This document shows positions 1 through 7,682 of a DNA stretch of 64,000 nucleotides, one piece after another (the stretch's first letter is position 1; the number at the start of each line of letters is the position of its first letter). A model generated the notes under the pieces. It ran no database searches, was not told where the DNA came from, and saw only the letters and a program-made list of their open reading frames with translations. The DNA comes from Lentisphaerota bacterium (GTDB lineage Bacteria; Verrucomicrobiota; Lentisphaeria; Victivallales; Victivallaceae): positions 16,325 through 80,324 of the forward strand of contig SUVS01000005.1 of assembly GCA_015061885.1 (NCBI GenBank). The letters are read 5' to 3'. Made by a program: the position numbers and the translations under genes.

Positions 1-1201
1 AACCGAAGTAACCGCCGGACTTTTTACGCAGTTCACGCAAATCCAGACGCAGACGGCAGCACATACTGCGGATGTCACTGGGTTCCATATCGCTGTTGAC
101 ATAGTTGGAGAAGTAGGGGGTGCCGTACTTGCTGGTCATTTCAAACAGCAGTTTGTTGTTTTCGGTTTCGCTCCAGTCAAAGTCTGCCGTGATGCTGTAA
201 GTCGGGATCGGATACTGGAACCCGCGGCCCTGGGCATCGCCTTCGATCATGGTTTCGATGAAGGCACGGTTGACCATATCCATTTCTTTTTTGCAGTCTT
301 TGTACTTGAAATCCATCTCTTTGCCGCCGACAATACAGTTCAGTTCGGCCAGGTCAGCGGGCACTGTCCAGTCCAGAGTAATGTTGCTGAACGGAGCCTG
401 GGTACCCCAGCGGGAAGGAGTGTTCACGCCGAAAATAAAAGATTCAATACACTTTTTCACCTGCTTGTAATCGAGATTATCGACCTTGACAAACGGAGCC
501 AGATAGGTATCAAAACTGCTGAACGCCTGTGCCCCTGCCCATTCGTTCTGCATGATGCCAAGGAAGTTGACCATCTGGTTGCAGAGCGTGGCAAGGTGCG
601 AAGCCGGGGCACTGGTGATCTTGCCGGGTACGCCGCCGAGACCTTCCTGAATAAGCTGTTTGAGCGACCAGCCGGCACAGTAACCGGTCAGCATGGAAAG
701 GTCGTGCAGGTGAATATCGGCATTGCGATGGGCGTTGCCGATCTCGTCGTCATAGATTTCCGAAAGCCAGTAATTGGCGGTGATAGCCCCGGAGTTGGAG
801 AGGATCAAACCGCCGACCGAGTAAGTTACAGTGGAGTTTTCTTTGACCCGCCAGTCGTTGATTTTCACATAATCATCCACAGTCTTTTTGAAGTCCAGAA
901 TGGTCGATTCGGTATTACGCAGTTTTTCCCGCTGACGGCGATAGAGGATGTATGCTTTTGCCACATCGGCGTAACCGGCCTGCACCAGCACAGATTCCAC
1001 ACTGTCCTGAATATCTTCGACCGATACCAGACCTTCCTTGATTTTCGGCTCAAAATCCGCCGTTACCTTCAAGGCAATAAAGTCGATGATCGACTGGTTG
1101 TACTGTTTTTCCTGTGCTTCAAACGCCATTTTGATGGCATTTGAGATCTTCGACAAGTCAAAATCAATGTTCTTACCGTTACGCTTTTGTACCTGATACA
1201 T
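1..1201 (-). CDS. nrdD: Anaerobic ribonucleoside-triphosphate reductase (5' part, runs off the window)
   Basis: Class III ribonucleotide reductase makes dNTPs from NTPs without oxygen, using a glycyl radical installed by the NrdG product encoded just upstream. Reading leftwards from an ATG at 1201 gives about 400 residues open to the window edge. It begins MYQVQKRNGKNIDFDLSKI, the start of an N-terminal ATP-cone allosteric domain (roughly residues 1-90), and continues into the catalytic barrel with stretches such as HLHDLSMLTGYCAGWSL and FIFGVNTPSRWGTQAPF. The C-terminal zinc site and glycyl-radical loop lie outside the window and cannot be checked. A GAGGG lies directly before the ATG and AAAGG further upstream. 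The gap to nrdG is about 50 bp, so the two are probably co-transcribed, with the activase first. Confidence 0.95.
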   Translation of the reverse strand, partial: MYQVQKRNGKNIDFDLSKISNAIKMAFEAQEKQYNQSIIDFIALKVTADFEPKIKEGLVSVEDIQDSVESVLVQAGYADVAKAYILYRRQREKLRNTESTILDFKKTVDDYVKINDWRVKENSTVTYSVGGLILSNSGAITANYWLSEIYDDEIGNAHRNADIHLHDLSMLTGYCAGWSLKQLIQEGLGGVPGKITSAPASHLATLCNQMVNFLGIMQNEWAGAQAFSSFDTYLAPFVKVDNLDYKQVKKCIESFIFGVNTPSRWGTQAPFSNITLDWTVPADLAELNCIVGGKEMDFKYKDCKKEMDMVNRAFIETMIEGDAQGRGFQYPIPTYSITADFDWSETENNKLLFEMTSKYGTPYFSNYVNSDMEPSDIRSMCCRLRLDLRELRKKSGGYFG

Positions 1202-1252
1202 TCCCTCAACCTTTCCTTTTTTATTTTATTGTTATTTTGTTCAATTACAGTT

Positions 1253-1945
1253 TCATCTGCCCCGGATCTCCGCTCCGGGTATATACTTTTTCACCGTTTC
1301 CAGACATGCTTGGAGCATTTCATCGGAAACTGCGAACATTCCGGCATTTTCTTTGTCAAGCACATCGCCGGAATCTTCAAATCCCTGCAAAAAGTACCGC
1401 TTTGCCGGAGCGATCCACTTACCGATCGACTCAAAATCTTCCACCGTGTGCAAATTGCCGGTAACGGTGGTGCGGAATTCAAACTCCACGGAGCTGTTTT
1501 TCAGCAGTTCCACACTTTCGCAAACCTTGTCAACGCAAGCGGTATTGCCGGAAACTTTCCCGTAATTGGCAATGGAACTTTTTATATCCATAGCCACATA
1601 GTCCGCCAGCCCCTCGTTCAGAACTTTTTCAAGCCGCTCCGGAAAAGAACCGTTGGTATCCAGCTTGACCAGAAAACCAAGAGCTTTGGCAATTTTTGCC
1701 AGTTCCAGAGTTTCAGTCAGCAACAACGGCTCGCCGCCGGTAAAACAGACTCCATCAAGGATACGGATACGCTTTTTAAAAAACTCAACCACATCTTCAA
1801 AGCTGAACGGCAAATCTTCATTGTGCCGCACCAACGATGCATTGTGGCAGAATGGACAGGCAAAATTGCACCCGGAATTGAATACCGTACACGCTGTTTT
1901 GCCCGGAAAATCCAGCAACGTGAGCTTACGCAATCCGAAACGCAT
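1253..1945 (-). CDS. nrdG: Anaerobic ribonucleotide reductase activating protein (radical SAM)
   Basis: A 230-residue radical SAM activase that cleaves S-adenosylmethionine to place the glycyl radical on NrdD. The cluster-binding CX3CX2C motif is Cys26, Cys30, Cys33 (GCNFACPFCHN), and FTGGEP near residue 68 is the usual SAM-contact strand. At 230 residues it is of the longer NrdG type, not the roughly 155-residue enterobacterial form. The ATG at 1945 has AAAGGAG nine bases upstream. It precedes nrdD in the same direction and lies behind a promoter with two NrdR-type boxes, so the pair should be shut down when nucleotide supply is high. Confidence 0.95.
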   Translation of the reverse strand: MRFGLRKLTLLDFPGKTACTVFNSGCNFACPFCHNASLVRHNEDLPFSFEDVVEFFKKRIRILDGVCFTGGEPLLLTETLELAKIAKALGFLVKLDTNGSFPERLEKVLNEGLADYVAMDIKSSIANYGKVSGNTACVDKVCESVELLKNSSVEFEFRTTVTGNLHTVEDFESIGKWIAPAKRYFLQGFEDSGDVLDKENAGMFAVSDEMLQACLETVKKYIPGAEIRGR

Positions 1946-1971
1946 TGATAATCACTCCTTTAGCGAACTTA

Positions 1972-2019
1972 CCACAATATATTGTTGATTTTTTTCCAAA
2001 CGCACACTATATCTTGTTG
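1972..2019 (-). promoter_or_regulatory. Pair of NrdR boxes upstream of nrdGD
   Basis: On the minus strand CAACAAGATATAGTGT (2004-2019) and CAACAATATATTGTGG (1972-1987) both match the 16-bp NrdR box pattern acaCwAtATaTwGtgt at most positions. Their start-to-start distance is 32 bp, three helical turns. Paired boxes at this spacing are the known arrangement for the ATP/dATP-sensing repressor NrdR in front of ribonucleotide reductase genes. The boxes cover the predicted start point and initial transcribed region, which fits repression. The repressor gene itself is not in the window. Confidence 0.85.
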
Positions 2020-2023
2020 CCTT

Positions 2024-2051
2024 AATATAATCTATTTTGTATTTTTTGCAA
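2024..2051 (-). promoter_or_regulatory. Promoter of nrdGD
   Basis: On the minus strand TTGCAA (2046-2051), a 16-bp spacer and TATATT (2024-2029) form a sigma70-like promoter. Transcription would begin around 2017, inside the distal NrdR box. The same TTGCAA -35 word recurs before other genes in the window. Confidence 0.6.
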
Positions 2052-2103
2052 GCACTCAATCCGATTTTTTGGCAAAAAAAATACCCGTTGAGGCGAAATA
2101 AGC

Positions 2104-2183
2104 AACTGGCAAATGTATGCCGTAAAATTTGAGATGGATTGGCAAAAAAGGCAAAAGCGGAAAGTTTGAGGCGGCTGCCAGTT
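2104..2183. repeat. Hairpin element, copy 1 (conserved core, own stem)
   Basis: Arms AACTGGCA (2104-2111) and TGCCAGTT (2176-2183) are perfectly complementary. They enclose a 39-bp core (2111-2149, containing ATTTGAGATGGATTGGCAAA) that recurs at 4070-4108 with two mismatches. The arms of the other copy have a different sequence but are again perfectly complementary. The core itself can form a small TGCC/GGCA inner stem. This copy lies downstream of the GH2 gene. Confidence 0.7.
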
Positions 2184-2299
2184 TTGCCCGCCGACGCTTT
2201 ACGCGACGGCAGGCTGGACAGATGCCGGAAATTACCTTTTGTTCTCCTTCAAATCGCCGAAAGACAGGAACGGTGTAATAACATAAAGCCTAACGCACC

Positions 2300-4012
2300 T
2301 TACTGTGTACGCCGGCTGCTGCCAATGGTGGCAAATTCCTGTTTTACTATGTCGTATGCCAGCTTGGGCTTGCGGTATTCATTGAGAGTACCTTTGTTGT
2401 TGAAACTGCGGGGACGCCCCAGAACTCCGGCGGAGGCACTGTATGTTTTACCGTCGGTAAACTGCCAGAATACCAGTCCGCTGAAACGCGGATGAGTTTT
2501 GAAATATCCACACACTTCGCTCAAATGATCCGCCTGATATTCTTCGCTCCAGAAACTGCGCATCCGGTCATGCCAACCGTAAATGGCACCGGCTCCGATT
2601 TCGCTGATAACCAACGGTTTATCAGCGTATCCATCGGCGTCAAGTTGGGCGACAATATCGTCTAATACTTCCTGTATCCGCCACAGCGGATGCGGGTCAT
2701 CCGGGTTTTCCCGTTCGTACCACGCGGGGTAGGTATTGAAACTTATCACATCAAAAACATCCAACGACAACGATGTTTTTATATACATACTTGCCAGAGT
2801 AACAAGTCTGGTCGTATCATTTGCCCGCACCGTTTCGGCAAGTTTCCTGACCAGAGCGTCGCCGGATTCTTCGCAATCATTGACTTCGTTGAGGAACCCC
2901 CACATGATAATTGACGGATGGTTGCCACTGGCTTTGACCATATTCCCGGTCTGTTCGATCTGCAGTTTTATAAACTCATCGTCACCGACAGTTGATTGCC
3001 GATTGCCCCAACCCAGCGACTCCTCCCAGACCAGAAAACCCAGTTTATCGCACAGATCCAGAAAACGCTGGCTTTGCTGATAATGCGAACCGCGGATAAA
3101 ATTGCAATTCAAATCTTTCAAGAGCTGCAAATCTTCTATCCACACGCCATCCGGAACTGCCGGACCGAATTGCGGGTGCATATCGTGCCGGTTGTAACCG
3201 ATCAGGCGGATCTCTTCGCCGTTGAGGTAAATTTTACCGTTTTTGGCTTCCACTGTCCGCAAGCCGAACTGTTCGCAAATCTCATCACCGGCGGTTTTCA
3301 GCGTAACAGTATGTAATGCCGGATTTTCCGGGCTCCACAATTCCGGCGACGGTACTTGAGTTTCGATAACAAAATTTTCGCCGGAAAAATCCGCGGTTGC
3401 CTCCGAAAAATCTCCGTTATCAAAAGCGATCTGAATTTTTTCGCCGGGGCAGCTGTAACAGCCGGAAAGTCTTACTTTGCCGTTCAAATCAAGAGTTTCC
3501 ACCCTTACCCGGTCAAAATGACCGCTTTCAGGAAGTTTTTCCAATTCTACAGTACGGTAGATTCCGCCGTAACCGTAAAAATCATAATTGGGCTGAAAGA
3601 GTACCGTTGCCGCTTCGCCGGGTTTGATACGGTTATCGACCACGATCACAAGTTCAAAAGATTCACCGGATACTTCCAATTCCACAATATGCTGTGCCCA
3701 CGGAGATCTGGTATAAAAAATCTCTTTGCCGTTGCAGAAAACTTTTCCCGCAAGTCCGATCGCATGCAAAATCAAACGGTATCTGCCCGGTGCGGAAACA
3801 TTCACCATGCGTTTATACACCGCCAGACCGCGTTTCCCGATATATTTGCACGTGGCATCAAAACATCCGGGGACTTGCATTATATCGTCATAAACAATAC
3901 TTTTTGTATTGACAAAATCGTCAAGCGGTGAATCACTGCCCAGGAAAGCGAATTGCCAAAAGCCATCCAGAGAGGATGTATTGCGTTGCGGATAAAATGG
4001 ATAAGCGTACAT
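2300..4012 (-). CDS. Glycoside hydrolase family 2, beta-glucuronidase-like
   Basis: A 570-residue GH2 enzyme with no signal peptide, so probably cytoplasmic and acting on imported oligosaccharides. Order of domains: N-terminal sugar-binding jelly roll (about 1-155), immunoglobulin-like domain (about 160-250), TIM barrel (about 255-570). The acid/base is Glu376 in WGFLNEVND and the nucleophile Glu471 in VISEIGAGA. Near the C-terminus RSFNNKGTLNEYRKPK carries Asn538-x-Lys540, the NxK motif that contacts the uronate carboxylate in beta-glucuronidases. This makes glucuronidase more likely than galactosidase. The AraC gene at 4430 is divergent and is the probable regulator. A hairpin element lies in the leader and another downstream. 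The AGGT before the ATG is a weak ribosome-binding site. Confidence 0.85.
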   Translation of the reverse strand: MYAYPFYPQRNTSSLDGFWQFAFLGSDSPLDDFVNTKSIVYDDIMQVPGCFDATCKYIGKRGLAVYKRMVNVSAPGRYRLILHAIGLAGKVFCNGKEIFYTRSPWAQHIVELEVSGESFELVIVVDNRIKPGEAATVLFQPNYDFYGYGGIYRTVELEKLPESGHFDRVRVETLDLNGKVRLSGCYSCPGEKIQIAFDNGDFSEATADFSGENFVIETQVPSPELWSPENPALHTVTLKTAGDEICEQFGLRTVEAKNGKIYLNGEEIRLIGYNRHDMHPQFGPAVPDGVWIEDLQLLKDLNCNFIRGSHYQQSQRFLDLCDKLGFLVWEESLGWGNRQSTVGDDEFIKLQIEQTGNMVKASGNHPSIIMWGFLNEVNDCEESGDALVRKLAETVRANDTTRLVTLASMYIKTSLSLDVFDVISFNTYPAWYERENPDDPHPLWRIQEVLDDIVAQLDADGYADKPLVISEIGAGAIYGWHDRMRSFWSEEYQADHLSEVCGYFKTHPRFSGLVFWQFTDGKTYSASAGVLGRPRSFNNKGTLNEYRKPKLAYDIVKQEFATIGSSRRTQ

Positions 4013-4057
4013 AAAATATTACCTATGATTTTAACAGTTACCTGAAATTGTACTTAC

Positions 4058-4133
4058 GATGCGACTGACAAAAGTATGCCATAAAATTTGAGATGGATTG
4101 GCAAAAAACAAGGCTGGATTTGTCAGTCGCATC
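4058..4133. repeat. Hairpin element, copy 2 (conserved core, own stem)
   Basis: Arms GATGCGACTGACAAA (4058-4072) and TTTGTCAGTCGCATC (4119-4133) form a perfect 15-bp inverted repeat. The enclosed core at 4070-4108 matches 37 of 39 positions of the copy at 2111-2149. The stem sequence differs completely from that copy, yet complementarity is kept. The element lies in the presumed 5' leader of the GH2 gene, between it and a decayed signal-peptide ORF. Confidence 0.75.
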
Positions 4134-4183
4134 ACTTGCATAAATATACAACAGAATTTATGCTTTGTCAAAAAATCCCAATT

Positions 4184-4297
4184 CTATAATTTGCCGTTGT
4201 GCTTTGATTTTTCACAAAATTCCGGATCAGGCAGTAAATTTGCACCAAATAAACCGACTGTTGCCAACAGGCAGAAAAGGCAAAAAATCTTTTTCAC
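4184..4297 (-). pseudogene. Signal-peptide stub of a lost secreted protein
   Basis: A 37-codon ORF starts at GTG 4297, nine bases after AGGAG, and ends at TAG. It reads VKKIFCLFCLLATVGLFGAN followed by LLPDPEFCEKSKHNGKL, a good Sec signal peptide and then the NLLPDPEF type of start seen in secreted carbohydrate-binding proteins of this group. Past the stop the same frame continues NWDFLTKHKF, which reads as a plausible continuation of such a domain before it dissolves at the hairpin element. A consensus promoter lies about 60 bp upstream. I read it as the remnant of a secreted enzyme gene. The alternative is a real short leader peptide for the GH2 gene. Confidence 0.45.
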
Positions 4298-4338
4298 GCT
4301 AAACAGCTCCTATTCATTGTTTGTAAATGGTTATTTAA

Positions 4339-4366
4339 TTGAATTTTTCTCGCACTATGCTATATT
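4339..4366 (+). promoter_or_regulatory. Promoter of the AraC-family regulator
   Basis: TTGAAT (4339-4344), 16-bp spacer, TATATT (4361-4366). Its -10 box overlaps the -10 box of the opposite-strand promoter, so the two divergent transcripts would compete for the same site. Confidence 0.5.
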
Positions 4367-4392
4367 ATATGTGCAATTTCTTTTGTTGTCAA
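4364..4392 (-). promoter_or_regulatory. Full-consensus sigma70 promoter toward the GH2 gene
   Basis: On the minus strand TTGACA (4387-4392), exactly 17 bp, then TATAAT (4364-4369), a perfect consensus. It drives the signal-peptide stub at 4297 and presumably the GH2 gene. Its -10 overlaps that of the divergent regulator promoter, an arrangement suited to AraC-type control. Confidence 0.7.
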
Positions 4393-4429
4393 CAGTAAAA
4401 ATGTAACTAACAAACAGAATAATGTAACT

Positions 4430-5275
4430 ATGAATAATCTTATGTTCAAAGATGCTGAATTTGCCATAATGCAACACAACTCATCTCCGGCATTTATCCG
4501 TTCAGTAGGGCATTTCAAGTTAAAAAAGGCCGATCCGAGTTCCTGGTGGTCAAATGCAGATTTTTGTGAACTCTTCTGGTGTCTGGATGGCAAAGGATAT
4601 TTTGAAAAGGATGACAGGCGTTATCTGTTCCGGCCGGGTGATATATGGTACTATCCGCGGGGCAGCAGGCATTGTTTTTATCCGGTCGAAGATTTTTTGC
4701 ACTATCGCTGGTTTACAATTCAGGGCAGTATGGCACAGGCACTTTTTGAAAGCGTGAATTTACCACCGGGACTTTCTTACGGTGGAAATTGTCCGGAAAA
4801 TCTTTTTGCGGAATTGGAAATGGGCATAAAAAACTCCACAAAAATACAGCGTATGCAGTTGTTGGCAAAAGGGTTTGAAATCCTCTGCCACGCTGCCGCC
4901 GGGGCTAAACAGAAACACCAGCGGCTCAACTATTTAAGGCGGGCACAGTTGATTATGGAAAATGATTTCAGCAATCCGGATCTGAACATTCTTCAGTTAG
5001 CCGGGATTCTGCATATCAACCGGGTACAGTTAAGCCGTGAATTCAAATCTCATTTCGGCGTAACTATTTCGGAATATTTACGCAATCTGCGTCTGCAAAA
5101 GAGTTTGCAGCTCTTACGCTCAACAAATATGACATTGGAGGCAATCGCCGCCGCCTGCGGCTACAGTTCAGCAGATTATCTGGGCAAAGTAATAAAAAAC
5201 ACCACCGGGGAATTGACCAACTTCCACCGGAATTACAATATACCGCAATCAGAAAAAAAAGCAGAAATCCAATAA
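4430..5275 (+). CDS. AraC-family transcriptional regulator
   Basis: A 281-residue regulator with an N-terminal cupin-like sensing domain (about 1-165; YLFRPGDIWYYPRGSRHCFY is a typical cupin strand pair). The C-terminal AraC double helix-turn-helix spans about 180-275, with LNILQLAGILHINRVQLSRE as the first HTH and LEAIAAACGYSSADYLGKVI as the second. It is transcribed away from the GH2 gene and shares overlapping promoters with it, so it most likely senses a sugar or uronide and controls that gene and itself. Ligand specificity cannot be read from the sequence. The upstream ATG is poorly supported by a Shine-Dalgarno sequence. Confidence 0.9.
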   Translation: MNNLMFKDAEFAIMQHNSSPAFIRSVGHFKLKKADPSSWWSNADFCELFWCLDGKGYFEKDDRRYLFRPGDIWYYPRGSRHCFYPVEDFLHYRWFTIQGSMAQALFESVNLPPGLSYGGNCPENLFAELEMGIKNSTKIQRMQLLAKGFEILCHAAAGAKQKHQRLNYLRRAQLIMENDFSNPDLNILQLAGILHINRVQLSREFKSHFGVTISEYLRNLRLQKSLQLLRSTNMTLEAIAAACGYSSADYLGKVIKNTTGELTNFHRNYNIPQSEKKAEIQ

Positions 5276-5782
5276 TTTTGTAAAAATGGTGTCTTTTGAC
5301 ATTGTTTGAGCGTGATATTTCTTGATTTTTTGGAGAAAAACAAGTAACAAAAGTACCTTCCGGAAAGATGTCAAAAACCTTTCCGGAAGATAAAAAAACA
5401 TCAAAATACTTGAAATGTCAACCTTAATTTTTCTTCTTCTGCTGTTTGTTTTGCAAATTTTCCACCGAACAAGAACCTGAAAAAATAGTTTCAAAAGTCC
5501 CGTCAAGTCCTTGAAAAACGACAACACCATACGACCTTATTTTGCATAGTTTGAAGAGATTATTTATCGGAATATCCACTCTGCATACCAGTAAAAAAAA
5601 ACGGCAAACTCCCGTTATCAAGGATTGGAGTTTACTGCTATTTTCCTGCCAGACATTGTGTTATAAAAACAACTTTTTTCTCTTCCAATCCTTTTCCTTA
5701 TAAAAGTATAGAGCGGAGATTTCCAGTTTCGCCACTTGTTAACCTCCACCATTTTTTTAGTTGCTTTTTGTCGGTTTTCTGG
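5276..5782. other. AT-rich convergent intergenic region
   Basis: 507 bp between the 3' ends of the AraC gene and asnB. It contains one clear inverted repeat (5357-5389). Short minus-strand ORFs here have low-complexity Lys/Phe-rich translations and no ribosome-binding site, so I do not call genes. Confidence 0.6.
5357..5389 (-). terminator. Stem-loop, possible terminator of the asnB transcript
   Basis: CTTCCGGAAAG (5357-5367) and CTTTCCGGAAG (5379-5389) form a perfect 11-bp stem with an 11-nt loop. In the minus direction it is followed by TACTTTTGTT, a weak U-tract. It is some 390 bp past the asnB stop, so the assignment is tentative. Confidence 0.4.
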
Positions 5783-7681
5783 TCAGGATATGCTTTTCAG
5801 GAAGAGTTCCAACATCAGTAGATTGCCGAGCAATTCACTGTGATCTTTCCGGTAGTTGTTGTGTGCATTGAGCAATTCTGTCAACGCATTTTTATTTATC
5901 CGGTTGCCGCTTACCAGACTGCCTTCCAGCAAATGTTCCTGCAGTTGGCTTTTCCATTCGTTGCGGAACCATTCGCCGATGGGCACGGCAAATCCGCGTT
6001 TTCTGCCGTTGGCGATTTCGGGGGCAATCAAATCTTTTACGGCTCTTTTCAGAACTCTTTTGCGGTCACAGCCTTTCTGTTTGAACTCAAAAGGCAGTCG
6101 GGCGGCAAATTCCACTACATCTTTATCCAGAAACGGCGACCGCACTTCCAGCGAAAAGTGCATACTTGCCCGGTCGGCTTTTACTAAAATATCATCCACC
6201 AGATAGGTTTTTACATCACACTCGGCATAGCGTTCTGCCGGTTCAGGCGTAGTTGTTTCCAGCAATGCCTTTGCCAGATTGCCGCCGGTAAGATAAGAAC
6301 TGTTCTGCAAAGCCGTGCCAAAAAGTTTCTGCTCCAATTCAGCGGTGGTCTTTGCCATCAACTCTATATAACGCAGATGTTCAGGCGTAGCAGATAACCG
6401 CAGAAAACGGCACAAACGGGAAACTCTTGAGCGTTTGCCGTGATCCGGGAATATCCGGCTGGCTGTTGCAGCAATCAAACGCCGCAATGCCGGGGGCAGT
6501 GCCGCATCCAATATGGCACAATAACGCATGGCGTAATAACGCTCGTAGCCGCCGAATATTTCGTCGGAGCCGTCGCCGGAAAGCATCAATTTGTTGCTTT
6601 GAGCGGCAAATTTGCTCAACAATGCACTCGGCAGCAGCGAAAAATCTGCAAACGGTTCGCCGCAGGTTGCTGCCAATTCCTGCAAAAGTTCAAAACTGCG
6701 GCAATCGACGATCTGCGTACAGTGTTTTATACTGCCGGGATGCTTACGGTTGAGAAAATCCACCGTAACTGCGGCAAAATCGCGTTCATCGTACAAACTT
6801 TCGTTAAATCCGATCGTACAGGCGTTGAGCGGACTGTTGCTGTGTATGTTTGCCAGTGCCGCAACTGCCGCCGAATCCACCCCGCCGGAAAGGAAAATAC
6901 CGCACGGCACATCGGCGATCAGCCGTTTTTTTACGGCACTGTGCAGTTTTTTAAGCAAGACATCGGCAGCATCTTCAAACGATATATCAAGTTTATCCTG
7001 ATAACTTATCTGCCAATAGCGTTTACACTCGGCTTTGCCGGAGGCATCAAACACTGTTTGCGTTGCCGGCGGCAGTTGATAAACATTTCTGAATGCACAT
7101 TTACTGCCGGGAATATAACTTAATGCAATAAAATCTCTGACCGCCTCTTCATCGAGTTCATTCTGCCATGCCGGATGAACTTTCAATGCCTGCAATGTGC
7201 TGGCAAAGACCACCGCTCCATCGGGGGCAACAAAGTAATAAAGCGGCTTTTTGCCCAGACGGTCTCGCATCAGCAGCAGTGTATTATTCCGCCGGTCGTA
7301 AATGGCAAAGGCAAACATGCCGTCAAGTTTGCTCAATCCGGCAGTGCCTTCCTGCAAATAAAGTTCAAGAATAACTTCAGTATCACCGGCGGTTTTGAAA
7401 ACTGTGCCGTTCTTTTCCAGAATTTTCCGGATCTCCCGGAAGTTGTAAATTTCGCCGTTAAAAGTTATCATGCAGCTTTTGTCCGACGAAAACATCGGCT
7501 GATCTGAACGCGGATCAAGGTCAATTATCGACAAACGCCGATGTCCGAAAACCGTGTTGTTCAAACATTGAACTCCACCGGCATCCGGCCCGCGGCGGAT
7601 AAGTGCTTCTGCCATCTGCAATGCACTCTGACGGGACTTTTCCGGCGAAAGTGAATTATATATGCCGACTATACCGCACAT
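5783..7681 (-). CDS. asnB: Asparagine synthase (glutamine-hydrolysing)
   Basis: A 632-residue two-domain enzyme converting aspartate to asparagine with glutamine and ATP. The N-terminal Ntn glutaminase domain starts with the catalytic Cys2 (MCGIVGIYN) and has FNGEIYNF and RRGPDAGG. The C-terminal synthetase domain has the PP-loop FLSGGVDSAAVAA and MLSGDGSDEIFGGYERY. The length and the synthetase domain ending FGVP-like (GFAVPIGEWFRNEWK) place it with the AsnB group often found beside envelope polysaccharide genes. Its start is 1 bp past the stop of the PqiC-like lipoprotein gene, so it is the last gene of the operon. A narrower role in glycan amidation is possible but not shown. Confidence 0.92.
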   Translation of the reverse strand: MCGIVGIYNSLSPEKSRQSALQMAEALIRRGPDAGGVQCLNNTVFGHRRLSIIDLDPRSDQPMFSSDKSCMITFNGEIYNFREIRKILEKNGTVFKTAGDTEVILELYLQEGTAGLSKLDGMFAFAIYDRRNNTLLLMRDRLGKKPLYYFVAPDGAVVFASTLQALKVHPAWQNELDEEAVRDFIALSYIPGSKCAFRNVYQLPPATQTVFDASGKAECKRYWQISYQDKLDISFEDAADVLLKKLHSAVKKRLIADVPCGIFLSGGVDSAAVAALANIHSNSPLNACTIGFNESLYDERDFAAVTVDFLNRKHPGSIKHCTQIVDCRSFELLQELAATCGEPFADFSLLPSALLSKFAAQSNKLMLSGDGSDEIFGGYERYYAMRYCAILDAALPPALRRLIAATASRIFPDHGKRSRVSRLCRFLRLSATPEHLRYIELMAKTTAELEQKLFGTALQNSSYLTGGNLAKALLETTTPEPAERYAECDVKTYLVDDILVKADRASMHFSLEVRSPFLDKDVVEFAARLPFEFKQKGCDRKRVLKRAVKDLIAPEIANGRKRGFAVPIGEWFRNEWKSQLQEHLLEGSLVSGNRINKNALTELLNAHNNYRKDHSELLGNLLMLELFLKSIS

Positions 7682-7682
7682 A

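Larger units (their letters stand above)
1946..2299. other. Intergenic region between nrdG and the GH2 gene
   Basis: This 354-bp gap holds the nrdGD promoter and NrdR boxes on its left side. On its right are one copy of a hairpin element (2104-2183) and a GC-rich palindrome, CCGCCGACGCTTTACGCGAC followed by GGC (2188-2210), which resembles two palindromes at 36751 and 36800. I see no convincing gene. The region must also contain the end of the GH2 transcript, and the hairpin may serve as its terminator. Confidence 0.6.
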
